A stretch of DNA of 64,000 nucleotides from Tubulanus polymorphus (taxonomy: Eukaryota > Nemertea > Palaeonemertea > Tubulaniformes > Tubulanidae): contig NC_134029.1 in the NCBI RefSeq assembly GCF_964204645.1, forward strand, positions 22,028,450 to 22,092,449. The letters are read 5' to 3'. The notes beneath the pieces are model-generated. The model was not told the DNA's origin. It did no database searches and saw nothing but the letters and a program-made list of their open reading frames with translations. A program made the position numbers and the translations under genes. Below are positions 53,536-64,000 of this stretch, piece by piece (within the stretch, counting starts at the first letter, position 1; every line of letters begins with the position of its first letter).

Positions 53536-55666
53536 GATATCGATAATTTCGTGAATAAATCGGTTTTTGTGAAGTCGCGGAATCCCTCGCCGCGTCAGGT
53601 GAATATCACAAAAGTGAACATCTCTCGACGACGAGACTTATCTATTCGCACAATATAAATCATAATTAACTAATTCGTGATGACGGTCGTGAGTCGTCTC
53701 GCGCGGGTCCCGTGTGAACGCGTGAATTCATTAGATTTCTGACGGACACTCGGCTTATGTGGAATTCGTTTAAATGAAGGCAAACATCAACGTATTGATC
53801 ACAGTGTTAATCATATCTCAGTCTCCTCGTCGTCATCCTCCTCATCGTCGTCTATCATTGCAGCTATGGTTTTGCGCTGCGTTGATAGTCACCTGAGGTT
53901 CGGACCGGCGCCGCCATAAATAATATACACACATCTCCTCAGTACGAGATGCTGCTCCTGCTATACGTCTAGTACTCATTGATCTGCCTCAATTTTCGCG
54001 ATCACATTTTTTGTCCTGGCCAAAAACGTCAGACCGGGCCGAGCTAAATCTTAGCCTGGGTCAAATCATTGCATGTTAATGCTTTCTGGTTCCGGAAGTG
54101 ACTCACTTCACTTTGTCACAATATCATTTAGTATCAGTGAGTGGTTCACGTGTGAACGCGTGAACGCACTCTCTAATTAACAACGGGCCAAATTTGACAC
54201 GGATCTGATCCGGGCCAATTTGGCACCGGCCAAATCGTCTCCGTGTGATCGCCACTTAAGACAGTCGCTACTCGTGACAAAGTCATGTTACTGACCTAAA
54301 ACTTAGACAAGAACGCAAACGGCCTACATTTCATTTCATATTTCCTGATGATAAAGTCTGTTAGCTGATATATTTTTTGTAGATCTTTAAATGGAGAATT
54401 GTTCTTATTTATTCGATTGATCGATTCTTTTTCTCATAACCGATATGGCACCATGTAGGATTTTATTTGCCACTTTTTGTTCTTTTGACTTAAATTGATA
54501 CGTATTATTGTATAATAATGCAGAGAGGAGCTGGAGTCAATTTTCACTGAATATTATAACCAATTTTTTATAGAAATCATTAATTTTCCTCTTTAGTTAT
54601 TTTGTGATTTGAAATGAGTTTTGATCTTAAAATCGGGATTGTCCCCATTATTTATTTATTTGGCTGGTAAATTTTGTTTGATTTTTCGATTGAGTGTCCC
54701 TTACAGACCCACCACACCTGCCGGGAGCGAAACAGGGGGTTTGATTTTGAAATCGGAAATCGAAGTACAGATATAGCTGTGTGATCGGCGGTCGAGTTAA
54801 CAGAATATTTTTAAATCGAAGTACATAATTGGAGAGTTTTAGGTCTGTCGACGACGGTGATTTCAGAGATGGTTTTCAGGGTCGCGTGTAATCCTACGGT
54901 TAGAGAGGCTTGTATGCGTGAGTGTGTGTGTGTGGTCATCACTAGAACCGGCCACAGATCAATGACGAGAGAGATCAATGTTCTCGCCGCAATCATGTCA
55001 TATTCTCTACTACATCATCATATTAAAAGCGCTAGACTCTTTGACGTCGAATGAGATGACGACGAGCAAAAAACCTCCGTCCACGACTGCGTCGCAGACT
55101 GGGCCGTACATGATACGTACTGAAAAGGAAGAAATATCACCCTCGAATTAAGGCTAGATCTAATTTACCCTTGAGAAAGCGTTGTCCAGAAGTGGACCGC
55201 GATAACTTCATTGGTTTATTCGGCGTACAATCAAACTTACTACCCATTGCTAACTCATTTGTAGGCGTTTTATGACTTCTGGATGATCACGTTTTTTTTA
55301 CCAGTAGAGGTTTTACGCAATACATAATGAAATATGTTTATAACTTTGATTCTGATTTTGCTTTAGTTGCTATGGCTACTATTATTAACCCATCGCTTTT
55401 ACGATACGACCTTATCAATAATATCATCTTATTTGTTTAGAAGCGGAAATTCAACGTTTAATACGTGGTAAAATGTATTTATTTCCTCGAACGCCGTTCC
55501 GCGTCCGGTTTTGATTTTTATCGAGCAGCGCCGGTGGCTAGAATTAACCCATCACTTTTACAATGATCGCATTATTTCGACCTAGCGGTTGCATTAATCC
55601 GCGAACCCGTAGACCACCGGTAGAAACGTAATTACCTCGTAATAGCCATCGTCGTGGTACGCCGAT

Positions 55667-55939
55667 GTGTTAGTGCGCGCCGCTTTGCTATCAGCGGATA
55701 TCAAAAATTACGCTTCATTCACTCGTTTCTATAAAGACATATTTGCGCAAGAAATGAAGAGTTATTCGACGTTTCGATTAGACATGAAGTTTTTCCGATT
55801 CGCGGAAAGGTTTTTGCTCTCGCTGATGGAGTCATTAGGGCGACGCGTGTTAACGCCGGAATTGGGGTTCGATTTGGCGTGTGTATTCGTTCTTAGTCGT
55901 AATGTTATCGACGCAATAATTGGTGGTTTTTTTCAATAG
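55667..55939 (+). CDS. Possible small ORF, unknown
   Basis: A 90-codon frame on the plus strand opens at an ATG/GTG-like region and ends in GGFFQ. Its composition is protein-like (for example FTRFYKDIFAQEMKSY, then FFRFAERFLLSLMESLG) and it lies in locally CpG-rich DNA. There is no recognisable domain, splice site or upstream signal, so it may be chance. Confidence 0.15.
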   Translation: MLVRAALLSADIKNYASFTRFYKDIFAQEMKSYSTFRLDMKFFRFAERFLLSLMESLGRRVLTPELGFDLACVFVLSRNVIDAIIGGFFQ

Positions 55940-56147
55940 GGTACGCAGGCCGAGAACGCTGATGTCGTCGTATTAGTTAGTTCTGGTAATGACTTGTTGA
56001 TGAGGCGGTCGATGGATATTAATGTTGACCGCGGATGTGAAATAGAAATAATGAGAAATACTGACTGAACTTTCTCACCGTCGTCGAGTTCTCGTGATAA
56101 TGTTTCGATGGCGATTGATGAAGATAACCTACTCAAAAACTGTATCA

Positions 56148-56403
56148 CAGGGTTCATACAGTCTCCAATATGAGTGCTTACTTTTCTCAAAATTTTCCAA
56201 AAGTGCTTACAAAGTGCTTACTTGATTTTTAGTATCCCGAATTGGTTTTTTGAACGATTATGTGTTTTTAACAATTTTGTCACTATTGGCTTCGATGGTT
56301 TATGTTGTGGATGAGAATGAGGGCCACGATCTTAAATGATAAGAAAAGTGTCACTGCGAAAGTGCTTGAAAGTGCTTACTGTTGCTTCAGCATGAACTCT
56401 GCC
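56148..56403. mobile_element. MITE-like element with AGTGCTTAC repeats
   Basis: CAGGGTTCATACA at the left faces GCATGAACTCTG at the right over ~256 bases. Inside, AGTGCTTAC or AGTGCTTG recurs about five times (for example AAGTGCTTACAAAGTGCTTA). The ends resemble the CAGGGTTCTTAC elements at 30055. Confidence 0.45.
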
Positions 56404-56810
56404 ACTGGTTACTATTTGATCACTTCTCTTGTAATAAAAATGCCATACTAGCTAACAATCTATATCGTATTTCGGCAAGATAACTACACAATCTTACAAC
56501 GTTGATTTCAATCTGGTGTACTAGAAATCTTTTCTCAGTGCCATCTGGTGAGTGATGATGGCATGACTAGGAATAATTGGTTACATAATCTAATCAACTA
56601 GCGGATGAGAAACACATATTGGTTACACAATTTTAAACTAGATTTGTTGATTATGAGTTGGTTGAACATTCGAATGGATGGTCTTTGCTAGTATGGCGTT
56701 CTATAGGTAGTTCCATCATTCATTGTTTTAAAGATGGCTGCTATGGCAGCCGCGACGACGCTATCAGTCCGCGGCTGAGAGAACGGTGTTGATCATTTTA
56801 TAAAGTAAGT

Positions 56811-57008
56811 TTAAACACGATGATCGTCGTCTCGCGAGAAGCAGCGATCGATCAGTGCTAAGTCTGCGGCTCGTTTTAATTTGAGACGTTCTCTCGTTGA
56901 CAGGCGGTCGTACGGAGGATTTTCTCGAGATTGCTGTATGATTTTTGACGCGTGTGAGTCAATGTCTTGGGGTTTTTCTGATGTATTTGAGATTACTATA
57001 AGTGACAC
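56811..57008 (-). CDS. Possible exon or small ORF, unknown
   Basis: This 65-codon minus-strand frame has a balanced composition with Arg/Lys-rich and Asp-rich stretches (RLSTRERLKLKRAADLALID, end DDDHRV). A possible acceptor (ATACATCAG) lies inside it but has a poor pyrimidine tract. No family is recognised. It could be the last exon of a minus-strand gene, or chance. Confidence 0.2.
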   Translation of the reverse strand: MSLIVISNTSEKPQDIDSHASKIIQQSRENPPYDRLSTRERLKLKRAADLALIDRCFSRDDDHRV

Positions 57009-57385
57009 GAGTTGTAATTGCGCTCACTGAATCACTGAATCTACCGCGCAATCTTGTTTCGTCGCGCATTTGAAATGTCAAACGGTTTTCCCTGTCTGGC
57101 TACCTAGGGTAAAAACGCTCATTCTAAGGTGCGACATTCAGCTTATCTGTAACATCTTTTCTTTTTGTGCAATGTTCGAAATTACTTTTTCGAAGTTGAA
57201 ATTTACTTAACGAAAGTTATTTCACATCTGAACATTTTCTACTGTAGATTGAGCAGAATAGCCCATATACTCTAAAGTGGAGAATCAATGATAGAATTTA
57301 AAACCCGCTATAAACGTATTTAATAGTTTAGAAATGAGATTTACTTTAAAATTAAAAGACAATGTTTTGGTCGCTTTTTGTCCTC

Positions 57386-57628
<243 letters not shown>

Positions 57629-59075
57629 GAGACCATCATACGGTATAGAATTATTGATATATAAAATTTATAGATAGCAGGTTGTAATTCTATTGCGGAT
57701 TGTTTTTTCTCATTGAAATGCGGCACGATGTCACAGGTTATTGAAACGCGATCCTCATTAACTCACTTGTACCCGATGATGCTCGACACTATTCTCCGAC
57801 ACGGCGGTGACGTTCTATATATCGTCATTAACCGTATCAATTCTTCTCGTTATTTCTGGCCTCTTTTTTTTTTACACCTGTGGTTTACGGCGTGAATGTA
57901 ATCGTACGTATGGCCATGTCACAGGCCGTTGTGCTCGCGGGTTTTTGCGGTTTCCCGTTACAAACGAGCGTCTTTGTCGTCGTCATCTCGAGCCACTCTC
58001 TCGTACACGTTATATCTATCGATCGAATTGTATTTTCGATCAAATTTATTAGTTCGTCGTGAGTAATCGCGCGTGATATCCTATTGATCGGTGATTGATT
58101 AGATTTTCAAATAATCGTCATTCTGTTTTTCTGAAATAATGCGTCTACTTGAAAAAGTAAGTTATTATTTCTAAAATCGATTGTTTTGCTTCGAATTGTG
58201 ATGCTTTTCGAAATCCACAATACAATCATACAGCGAAAATCACCATGAAACAGAAAAGAAAATTGATTCTGAAATGTTAACATGAGCTTTATTTCGACAT
58301 TTCCTTTTGGAATTATTTTTGTTTTCTGTATTGCTGGATTTTACCGTATCATGACTCAAGATGTAAATCAGATTTATCCTCAATACTATCAATAGAATAC
58401 TATCGAAAGTTTCCCGATTTTTTCTCTAAATTACAACAAAGATATCTGCACAGCGCACAGTGCCTGGACACCGCGAATAGGTCTAGTCATTTCAATTTCA
58501 ATATTTATCTAAAACTCTCTTGGCAAGAAAATGATATTGTTTTGTCGATGAGGGCCTTTGATTTGTGACAGCGGCCACAGGCCATTTATTAACTAGCAAT
58601 TCAGCCGTTCTATCCTACATCAAAGTACTGGTTACATTGACAGCTCCTGGGCGCGAGAATACTCATCGAAACCAACACTCTCGCCACGAGATGACTGTAA
58701 TTATTTTTCATGGGGTCAGCAATTTTGTTTATGCCCTCCATTGTTATTCAAGCAATATTTTTGTTTGCGCTAATTTTTTGATAATCACTCGATAACAATC
58801 TCTCCAGTTACATCTCTTTTAGGTATATCATCATTAGTCGTTAAAAAGCCGATCCATCTACGAAGAAAAACTTTTGTGTAGGTTTCAAAGAAATAAAATA
58901 AGGTGTTAAGAACAACTTTAGATCATTGCAAAATTCATCGACTTATTCACTTGGCATGAAAACCATTCATAAAACACAATATCCACTCAGCATATCGATT
59001 TCATGGAAAAGGTAAATCAAATAGAAATGGCCGCCCAGTTAATATTTCTGCAATTTTAAGGACCTGATAGTTCGC

Positions 59076-59310
59076 AGAGTGGCCACTTACCTGGAAATGA
59101 GGGAAATGTTAGGGAAAATTCAGTAAAGAGCTATAAATCAGTGAAATTTATTGAGATCGCTAGATTGCGCGTAAAATCAAACAGTTTCTATCTATGTCTT
59201 ACGTATTTGATTGTGTTAATCGATTGAATTCTTAGCAGATCAAATCAGTGAAAACATGCGCGTGTCAGGAAATAGTCAGGGAAAAAACAAATCATATGGC
59301 CGCCCTGTTA
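59076..59310. mobile_element. Dispersed repeat, copy B (CAGAGTGGCCAC ends)
   Basis: The left end CAGAGTGGCCAC mirrors the right end ATGGCCGCCCTG. Inside it matches 47071-47336 over long stretches (CTTAGCAGATCAAATCAGTG, GCGTGTCAGG). It is one of three related elements in the window. Confidence 0.65.
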
Positions 59311-59394
59311 AGTTTGAGACAATTTGAAGAATTTGTTCGTTATTCGTTAGTTGTGTAGACGTTGGGTGCCATCAAATTTCTATATGAATTCATA

Positions 59395-59645
59395 TCTCTC
59401 TCCCCTCCCTCTCTCTCCCTCTCTCTCTCTCTCCCTCTCTCTCCTCTCCCTCTCTCCCCCTCTCCCCTCCCTCTCTCCCCCTCTCCCCTCACTCCTCCCC
59501 TCTCCCCTCACTCCTCCCCTCTCCCCTCCCTCTCTTCCCTCCCCTCTTTCCCCCTCTCTCCCCCTCCCTCTCTCCCTCCCTCTCTCTCCCCTCCCCCTCC
59601 ACTCCCTCTCTCCCTCCCTCTCCCCTCCCTCTCCCCTCCCTCTCT
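59395..59645. repeat. Polypyrimidine C/T-rich tract
   Basis: About 250 bases composed almost only of CTCTCCCC-type units. It is one of several long homopurine-homopyrimidine tracts between 48 and 60 kb. Confidence 0.95.
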
Positions 59646-60441
59646 CGTCGTCGTCCGAAGCCGTCGGTCGTCGATTCGTTTTCTGTTCATCAAACGAGAG
59701 CAATTTGATTAACAAAGTATCGGCAGCGACATCAGCGAACAAACGAGCTGCTTAAATCCCATACATCATACAGTAAACTAACCGAACCGTTGTGTCTAAT
59801 ATCGGTCATATTTCATGTCGCCGACGAACGCTGACGCTGCTGCCGAGAAACGAGGCCACGATTGACGACGACACCGTTTTTTTATTATCCGCCGGAGATG
59901 TCCGCGCCGGTGGTCAACGCGTGAAACTTAATAGCCGCGTTATGAGCGCGAGACGACGGCGGTAAGAAAGTTGAGCCGTGTTTCGGCTGTCATGGCGCCG
60001 GTATTCGCCATCCATATTCCTGTCTTCGCTGTCAGTTACTGCGTATATTTGCCGTCACAAGAGGCTTCACGGCAATATCGCTGGCTGGCCGGATAGTTGT
60101 TTCTCATTCCTAATGTATTTCCTAAACTGTCAGTTACCGGGTCTATTTACTTATCACAAGGGGCTGTATATATCACCGGCAGGTACTAGTCTATATGAGG
60201 TTATAAGTTAATGCCGTCTTATTAAAGAAAAATGCTCGATTTTTACGTTTATTCACTTAAGAAATCGTGAGCCGTCGAATTCAGTCTATTGACCACGGCG
60301 TTGAACTGGTGCTTGTCGCTCAGCGGCGGTGGTGAATTATTAAGAAATGATTTAGTTGAAAGTTGTTACTGGTGGTTGAGTTTGATGGCTAATGGAGCAT
60401 TGTGTAATATCCTCAATTTTTCATGCAACGAAGTATTGCCG

Positions 60442-60467
60442 TCTCTCTCTCTCTCTCTCTCTCTCTG
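60442..60467. repeat. Short (CT)n array
   Basis: 13 CT units. A run of about 13 G follows at 60610-60622. Confidence 0.9.
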
Positions 60468-60895
60468 AGGACCGAAGCCATTACCACTGGATAACGACCG
60501 TCTTATAATGGTCTCTTGATAATTTTAAAGAGTTGCCAAGAAGCCGCTTTACGAGTACGGCCGACGTTGGTCAAATCTTAACGGTTATTGATCAACTCCG
60601 CGTCATCCCGGGGGGGGGGGGGAGAGAATAAGCTCGGGAAGGATAATCTCGTTCTTTTTCCAATTGTGTTCTTCATCTTAGAATAGATAAATAGAGTGGT
60701 TGAAGTTTCCGCTGTTTTATGAGGTACGAAGGAACCCGATGACTCCGATATATCGTCTGATATTCCATCAGATACAGTTACAAAATACCCAGCCCTGGAG
60801 TCGGGTCGGGGACTGGATGAATTTGTTATACATTGAAAATAGGATACAATAAAAATTACCGGATACTCCAAGCTCCGTTTAAAACGACATTTTAA

Positions 60896-61183
60896 CCCTT
60901 TCAGTGCGTCTACACCGCAGCGCGGTGTATAAATCAGTGATGGATTTTGCTAGTACACGGCACTGCGGTGTATTGATGTAATTAGTAATTTGTAATTATC
61001 TCTATTGAAAAATGGCAGCAAGTGTCAAACATAGTGAAATACTAGTAACTAACGATACACCGCACTGCGGTGTAGACGCACTATAGTGGTATTCCCATTG
61101 TTCAACACACTAGGGTGGAATTTTTTAGAATTTTCAAATTTTCTCCAGCACTATAGGGTATTAATTAGTCAGCACTGAAAGGG
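60896..61183. mobile_element. piggyBac-type MITE, 288 bp
   Basis: The element is bounded by TTAA on both sides (60892-60895 and 61184-61187), with perfect 12-base ends CCCTTTCAGTGC and GCACTGAAAGGG. TTAA targets with CCC...GGG ends are the hallmark of piggyBac elements. Subterminal inverted repeats carry GTGCGTCTACACCGCAG and near-palindromes TACACCGCAGCGCGGTGTA and TACACCGCACTGCGGTGTA. No transposase is coded, so it must be moved by one elsewhere. A second copy starts at 63970. Confidence 0.8.
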
Positions 61184-62383
61184 TTAATATATAACAGTAT
61201 TTCCTACGTAGATTACTTCATTTTGTAAAATTGAATTAATGAAAAAATGTAATTTTCGTAATTTTTTTGTGAAGAATTTGTGCTTACACTTCACAAAGAA
61301 GGTTCCACTTTTTGTCTCGAAAGCCATCTGCTACAAACCATGCGCTCATAATTCATATCAAACGCGGAGTTGAAAGTTTTTCGTCGCTTTTTGCGTAAGG
61401 AACCCGAGCTCAGTAAACAAGGCTCATTAAAGAAGCGAGAAAAAAAATGACGAACGATTGATTTTTACTGCGATTGATTCATCGCGCTCGACGCAACGAC
61501 GCAACGACAGACAGCACCGATATTATTATAGATCGTGTAAATTTACTGCCAATATTTCTTCAAGCTGCGAACGACTAATTTATATTTCATAAACCAGCGG
61601 TGATTTTATTACCGGACACAGACTTGTTTGTTGACTGATGATTAAGTTTGCTGGTTCGCGTTCCGCAGTTCGATCAATGCTGTAGCTATAAGATGTACCG
61701 GGGAAATCGTGAAGCGTTTATTCATCTGATGACCAGTTTTACGGCGCCGCTACGGAGACGCACCCTTCGAACAAGAAGTAAAAAACATGTTTTTGTACAT
61801 CGATTCCTAGAAAATAAATTCGACTCCCTATTTTTAAAAGGGCCAAATCTACGAGAGAATTTCCATACACTGCTGATTAAACTACCAGGGTTTTATACAT
61901 GGAATAAAATTACTTCCAAATGCCGGGCTAGATTTTGGTATACGGAGTTTGGAGGCAATGCGTATTTTTTGAGGTATAGAATATTTCCGTGATTTCGATA
62001 AGGGTCGCTATCGCCCAAAATGGGGCCATATCGCACCCAAGAGCCCCATTGGTGACCACTGTGCTTCCATTTTGTTCTTCGTTTCCTATGATTAGAATTT
62101 TCTACGGAAATCCCTTTTTTTCATATTCGTCTAAACCTACCGATTGATTTTGTTTATCGGGTTGTTTTAGTAGTATTGTGCACTTGTTGTTAAAAGTGGC
62201 TCTGGAATTCAGCTGCCTCTGCGTCCCACTTCACTGAAATGATCTCGTCGATTTTAACATCGTTTTCAATCATGTCTAGATGAGACATCAAACATCGTAC
62301 ACTTGATCTCTTTCATCGACGACGACGACGCAACGAAAATTCAATTTAATGCAAACAAAGCGTAAATTGCCAATCTTCGGGAG

Positions 62384-62423
62384 TTAATCCGCGCGGATCC
62401 CGTAATATCTACGCGCGGATTAA
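62384..62423. promoter_or_regulatory. Inverted repeat TTAATCCGCGCG with homeodomain-like cores
   Basis: TTAATCCGCGCG (62384-62395) and its exact reverse complement (62412-62423) are 16 bases apart; another GGATTA lies at 62432. The region is CpG-rich relative to the rest. TAATCC cores suggest K50 homeodomain binding (inference). Confidence 0.3.
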
Positions 62424-62439
62424 AAACGACCGGATTAAC

Positions 62440-63600
62440 CGATTAGTCGGTGGTAATGAGGTCGAAGATCGTAAGCTTTATCGAACATTACGGAACATTA
62501 TCGAACGTCGAAATATCCGCGGGAACAAAAACGAGTTAAACCCCGGGACGATGTCGGGTTCTCTGTTTACTCGTCGGAACGTCGTTTGATAAATGATAAT
62601 ATCGGTAAGAAGGGCTGATAGTCGACGTGTGTACGGCGCGCACACGTAAGCTTCATTCAGACGAGTTGACCATCAATAACCCGTAAGAACTTCGTCGTCA
62701 TTCTACAGGGATTGGGCCCCGAACGAACGAACGACCCGACGTTCGCGATCTGACGACAGACATTCTTCATTTCGGATATTTTTCAGGCTCGATATTCGAA
62801 CGAAATCTCGAGTCGTAATCCGTCGTTGATTCATGGTCGAAATCATCATCCAACCGAAAATTTTCAACGCGATCGATTTATCAGTTATGAAAGAACTGCT
62901 TACGTTTTGAATTAATTGCGTCGGATAAATTGAAGTAGGTTGAATTAGAATTGTTTTGGCGCGGAACCTTCGCGAAAAAAATTCATGGGGATTTTTTCTG
63001 GAAAGGATAGAGACGTCCTCTCTGTACGAAGTGTCAATATTGAAAACGGATACGAGATGGATCCACTTAACGAAGCAGGTTACCGTTCAATTTCGCTTCG
63101 GACTTTCGGAGTTGATTTGATCAACGAAATAATGGCCCGGAGTGTCCCTTCGGCCGTTCTATTAGCGACTGTATCGCTTCGGGCGTTTATCAGTTCCGTC
63201 TGCACCGCGCGCGCGTTAAGTTAGCGTCGTATTCACCGAAATCGGGTTTCCTAAGAAACTATCGATGTTCAGCGTAAGAGTTTCTCGTCGGTCAATCTGC
63301 CGTTGAATTTTCATCATTTTTCGAGGACCGACTCTTTTAAATACGCGGCTCAAGTTTGTGTCCATTAGATTCGTTTTGTCTCAGATCAACACCTTATATT
63401 CAATGGTACATCTCAACCTCCTCGATATCTCTACCAGAGAGAGAGAGTGGTTTTTTCTTCTCCTCGAGCCATGAATCACTCCGCCGGATAGCCTGGACGA
63501 CGGTGAGACATTATTAGCCTGCAGCCCTGTCTGTCAACGCTATAGCTAATGGCTTCGTCTTCTTAACAGCTCATCGTCGGCATTCCTCTCGGGAGCGTAT
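62440..63600. other. CpG-rich stretch without recognised exon
   Basis: CG dinucleotides are clearly denser here than in most of the window, but no recognisable protein is coded. The 79-codon ORF at 62985-63224 has no family signature. It may be the promoter or 5' region of a gene beyond the right edge. Confidence 0.3.
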
Positions 63601-63840
63601 CTTAAAAACATTTTTCAAATATGAAATATGCATAAGGCATTGAGGCATGTCCTGTTATGCTGCGTGGTAGTGCGGGCTTGTCACACACACACTCACACTA
63701 TGACTGATGTCGTGCACAATTATAGCGATGTATCTTCACAGTCAGATCTTCTTTCGGCAAATAAATAATGAAAAGCCTTTGCTTTTGGTCACTGTCTTAT
63801 CTTTGTCATAAAAAGGCTTTTTGTTTTTCTATGTAGTGAG

Positions 63841-63950
63841 TCTCTGAAATAGAGCTCAGTTCGAAGATTTACACCAAGGCGTAACTCTGATACCCAGTCT
63901 ATGAAATGGAGCCCAGGCTAAGGATTTATACCAAGAGGTAACTCTGGGGC
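63841..63950. repeat. Two-copy tandem repeat, 57-bp period
   Basis: The copies start at 63841 (TCTCTGAAATAGAGCTCAG) and 63898 (TCTATGAAATGGAGCCCAG) and share GATTTA.ACCAAG.GTAACTCTG. They are diverged, so the duplication is not recent. Confidence 0.7.
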
Positions 63951-63969
63951 CGTATTGCTAAAAGTTTAA

Positions 63970-64000
63970 CCCTTTCAGTGCGTCTACACCGCAGTGCGGT
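63970..64000. mobile_element. Left end of a second piggyBac-type MITE (cut by window)
   Basis: After TTAA (63966-63969) the sequence repeats the start of the 60896 element for its full visible 31 bases, with one difference (CAGTGCGGT for CAGCGCGGT). The rest lies beyond the window. Confidence 0.75.

Larger units (their letters stand above)
52977..55660. other. Non-coding stretch with repeat fragments
   Basis: This is probably intron of the mitochondrial-type gene or intergenic DNA. It contains a degenerate tRNA-like sequence (53224-53287), a transposon end (53519-53535), and GGGCCAAATT/GGCCAATTTGG foldback fragments near 54185-54260. No exon is supported. Confidence 0.4.

Noticed and set aside
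61648-61992. 114-codon plus-strand ORF
   Set aside because: No recognisable family, irregular composition, and no splice or start context.

Overview
This window is nuclear DNA of a bilaterian animal, most likely a lophotrochozoan invertebrate such as a mollusc or annelid. Genes are split by GT-AG introns, the intergenic DNA is AT-rich and full of microsatellites and short terminal-inverted-repeat elements, and the gene set is metazoan (Wnt, Mastermind, ANKRD10, HACD3, RAD6-type E2, HSP70). The species cannot be named from the sequence alone. I rebuilt gene models by hand from splice sites, reading-frame phase and recognisable protein families. UTR ends and transcription starts are not resolved.

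Layout. (1) 1-8.1 kb: the 3' end of a cytosolic HSP70 on the plus strand, then the first three coding exons of a Wnt ligand on the minus strand. The rest of the Wnt gene must lie left of the window, so HSP70 appears to sit antisense inside a Wnt intron. (2) 10.8-13.3 kb: a complete ten-exon HACD3 (3-hydroxyacyl-CoA dehydratase with a CS/p23 domain) on the plus strand. (3) 13.3-16.3 kb: convergent intergenic DNA with a 373-bp perfect (AT)n array. (4) 16.3-19.7 kb: a RAD6/UBE2A ubiquitin-conjugating enzyme on the minus strand, with two alternative last coding exons. (5) 21.4-33.8 kb: an ANKRD10-like ankyrin protein on the minus strand, with three phase-compatible terminal exons. (6) 34.3-42.3 kb: a Mastermind-like Notch co-activator on the minus strand with a probable long 3' UTR. 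(7) 43.5-53.0 kb: the first two exons of an unidentified, probably mitochondrial, plus-strand gene, divergent from Mastermind. (8) 53-64 kb: no confident exon, but many simple repeats, foldback elements and a piggyBac-type MITE.

The genes do not form one pathway. Two are developmental signalling genes (Wnt; Mastermind in Notch signalling) and the others are housekeeping. The most notable points are the RAD6 alternative C-termini (one ordinary, one acidic) coded by duplicated exons under clear protein-level constraint, the similar terminal-exon choice in the neighbouring ANKRD10 gene, the HSP70-in-Wnt nesting, and several small DNA-transposon families.
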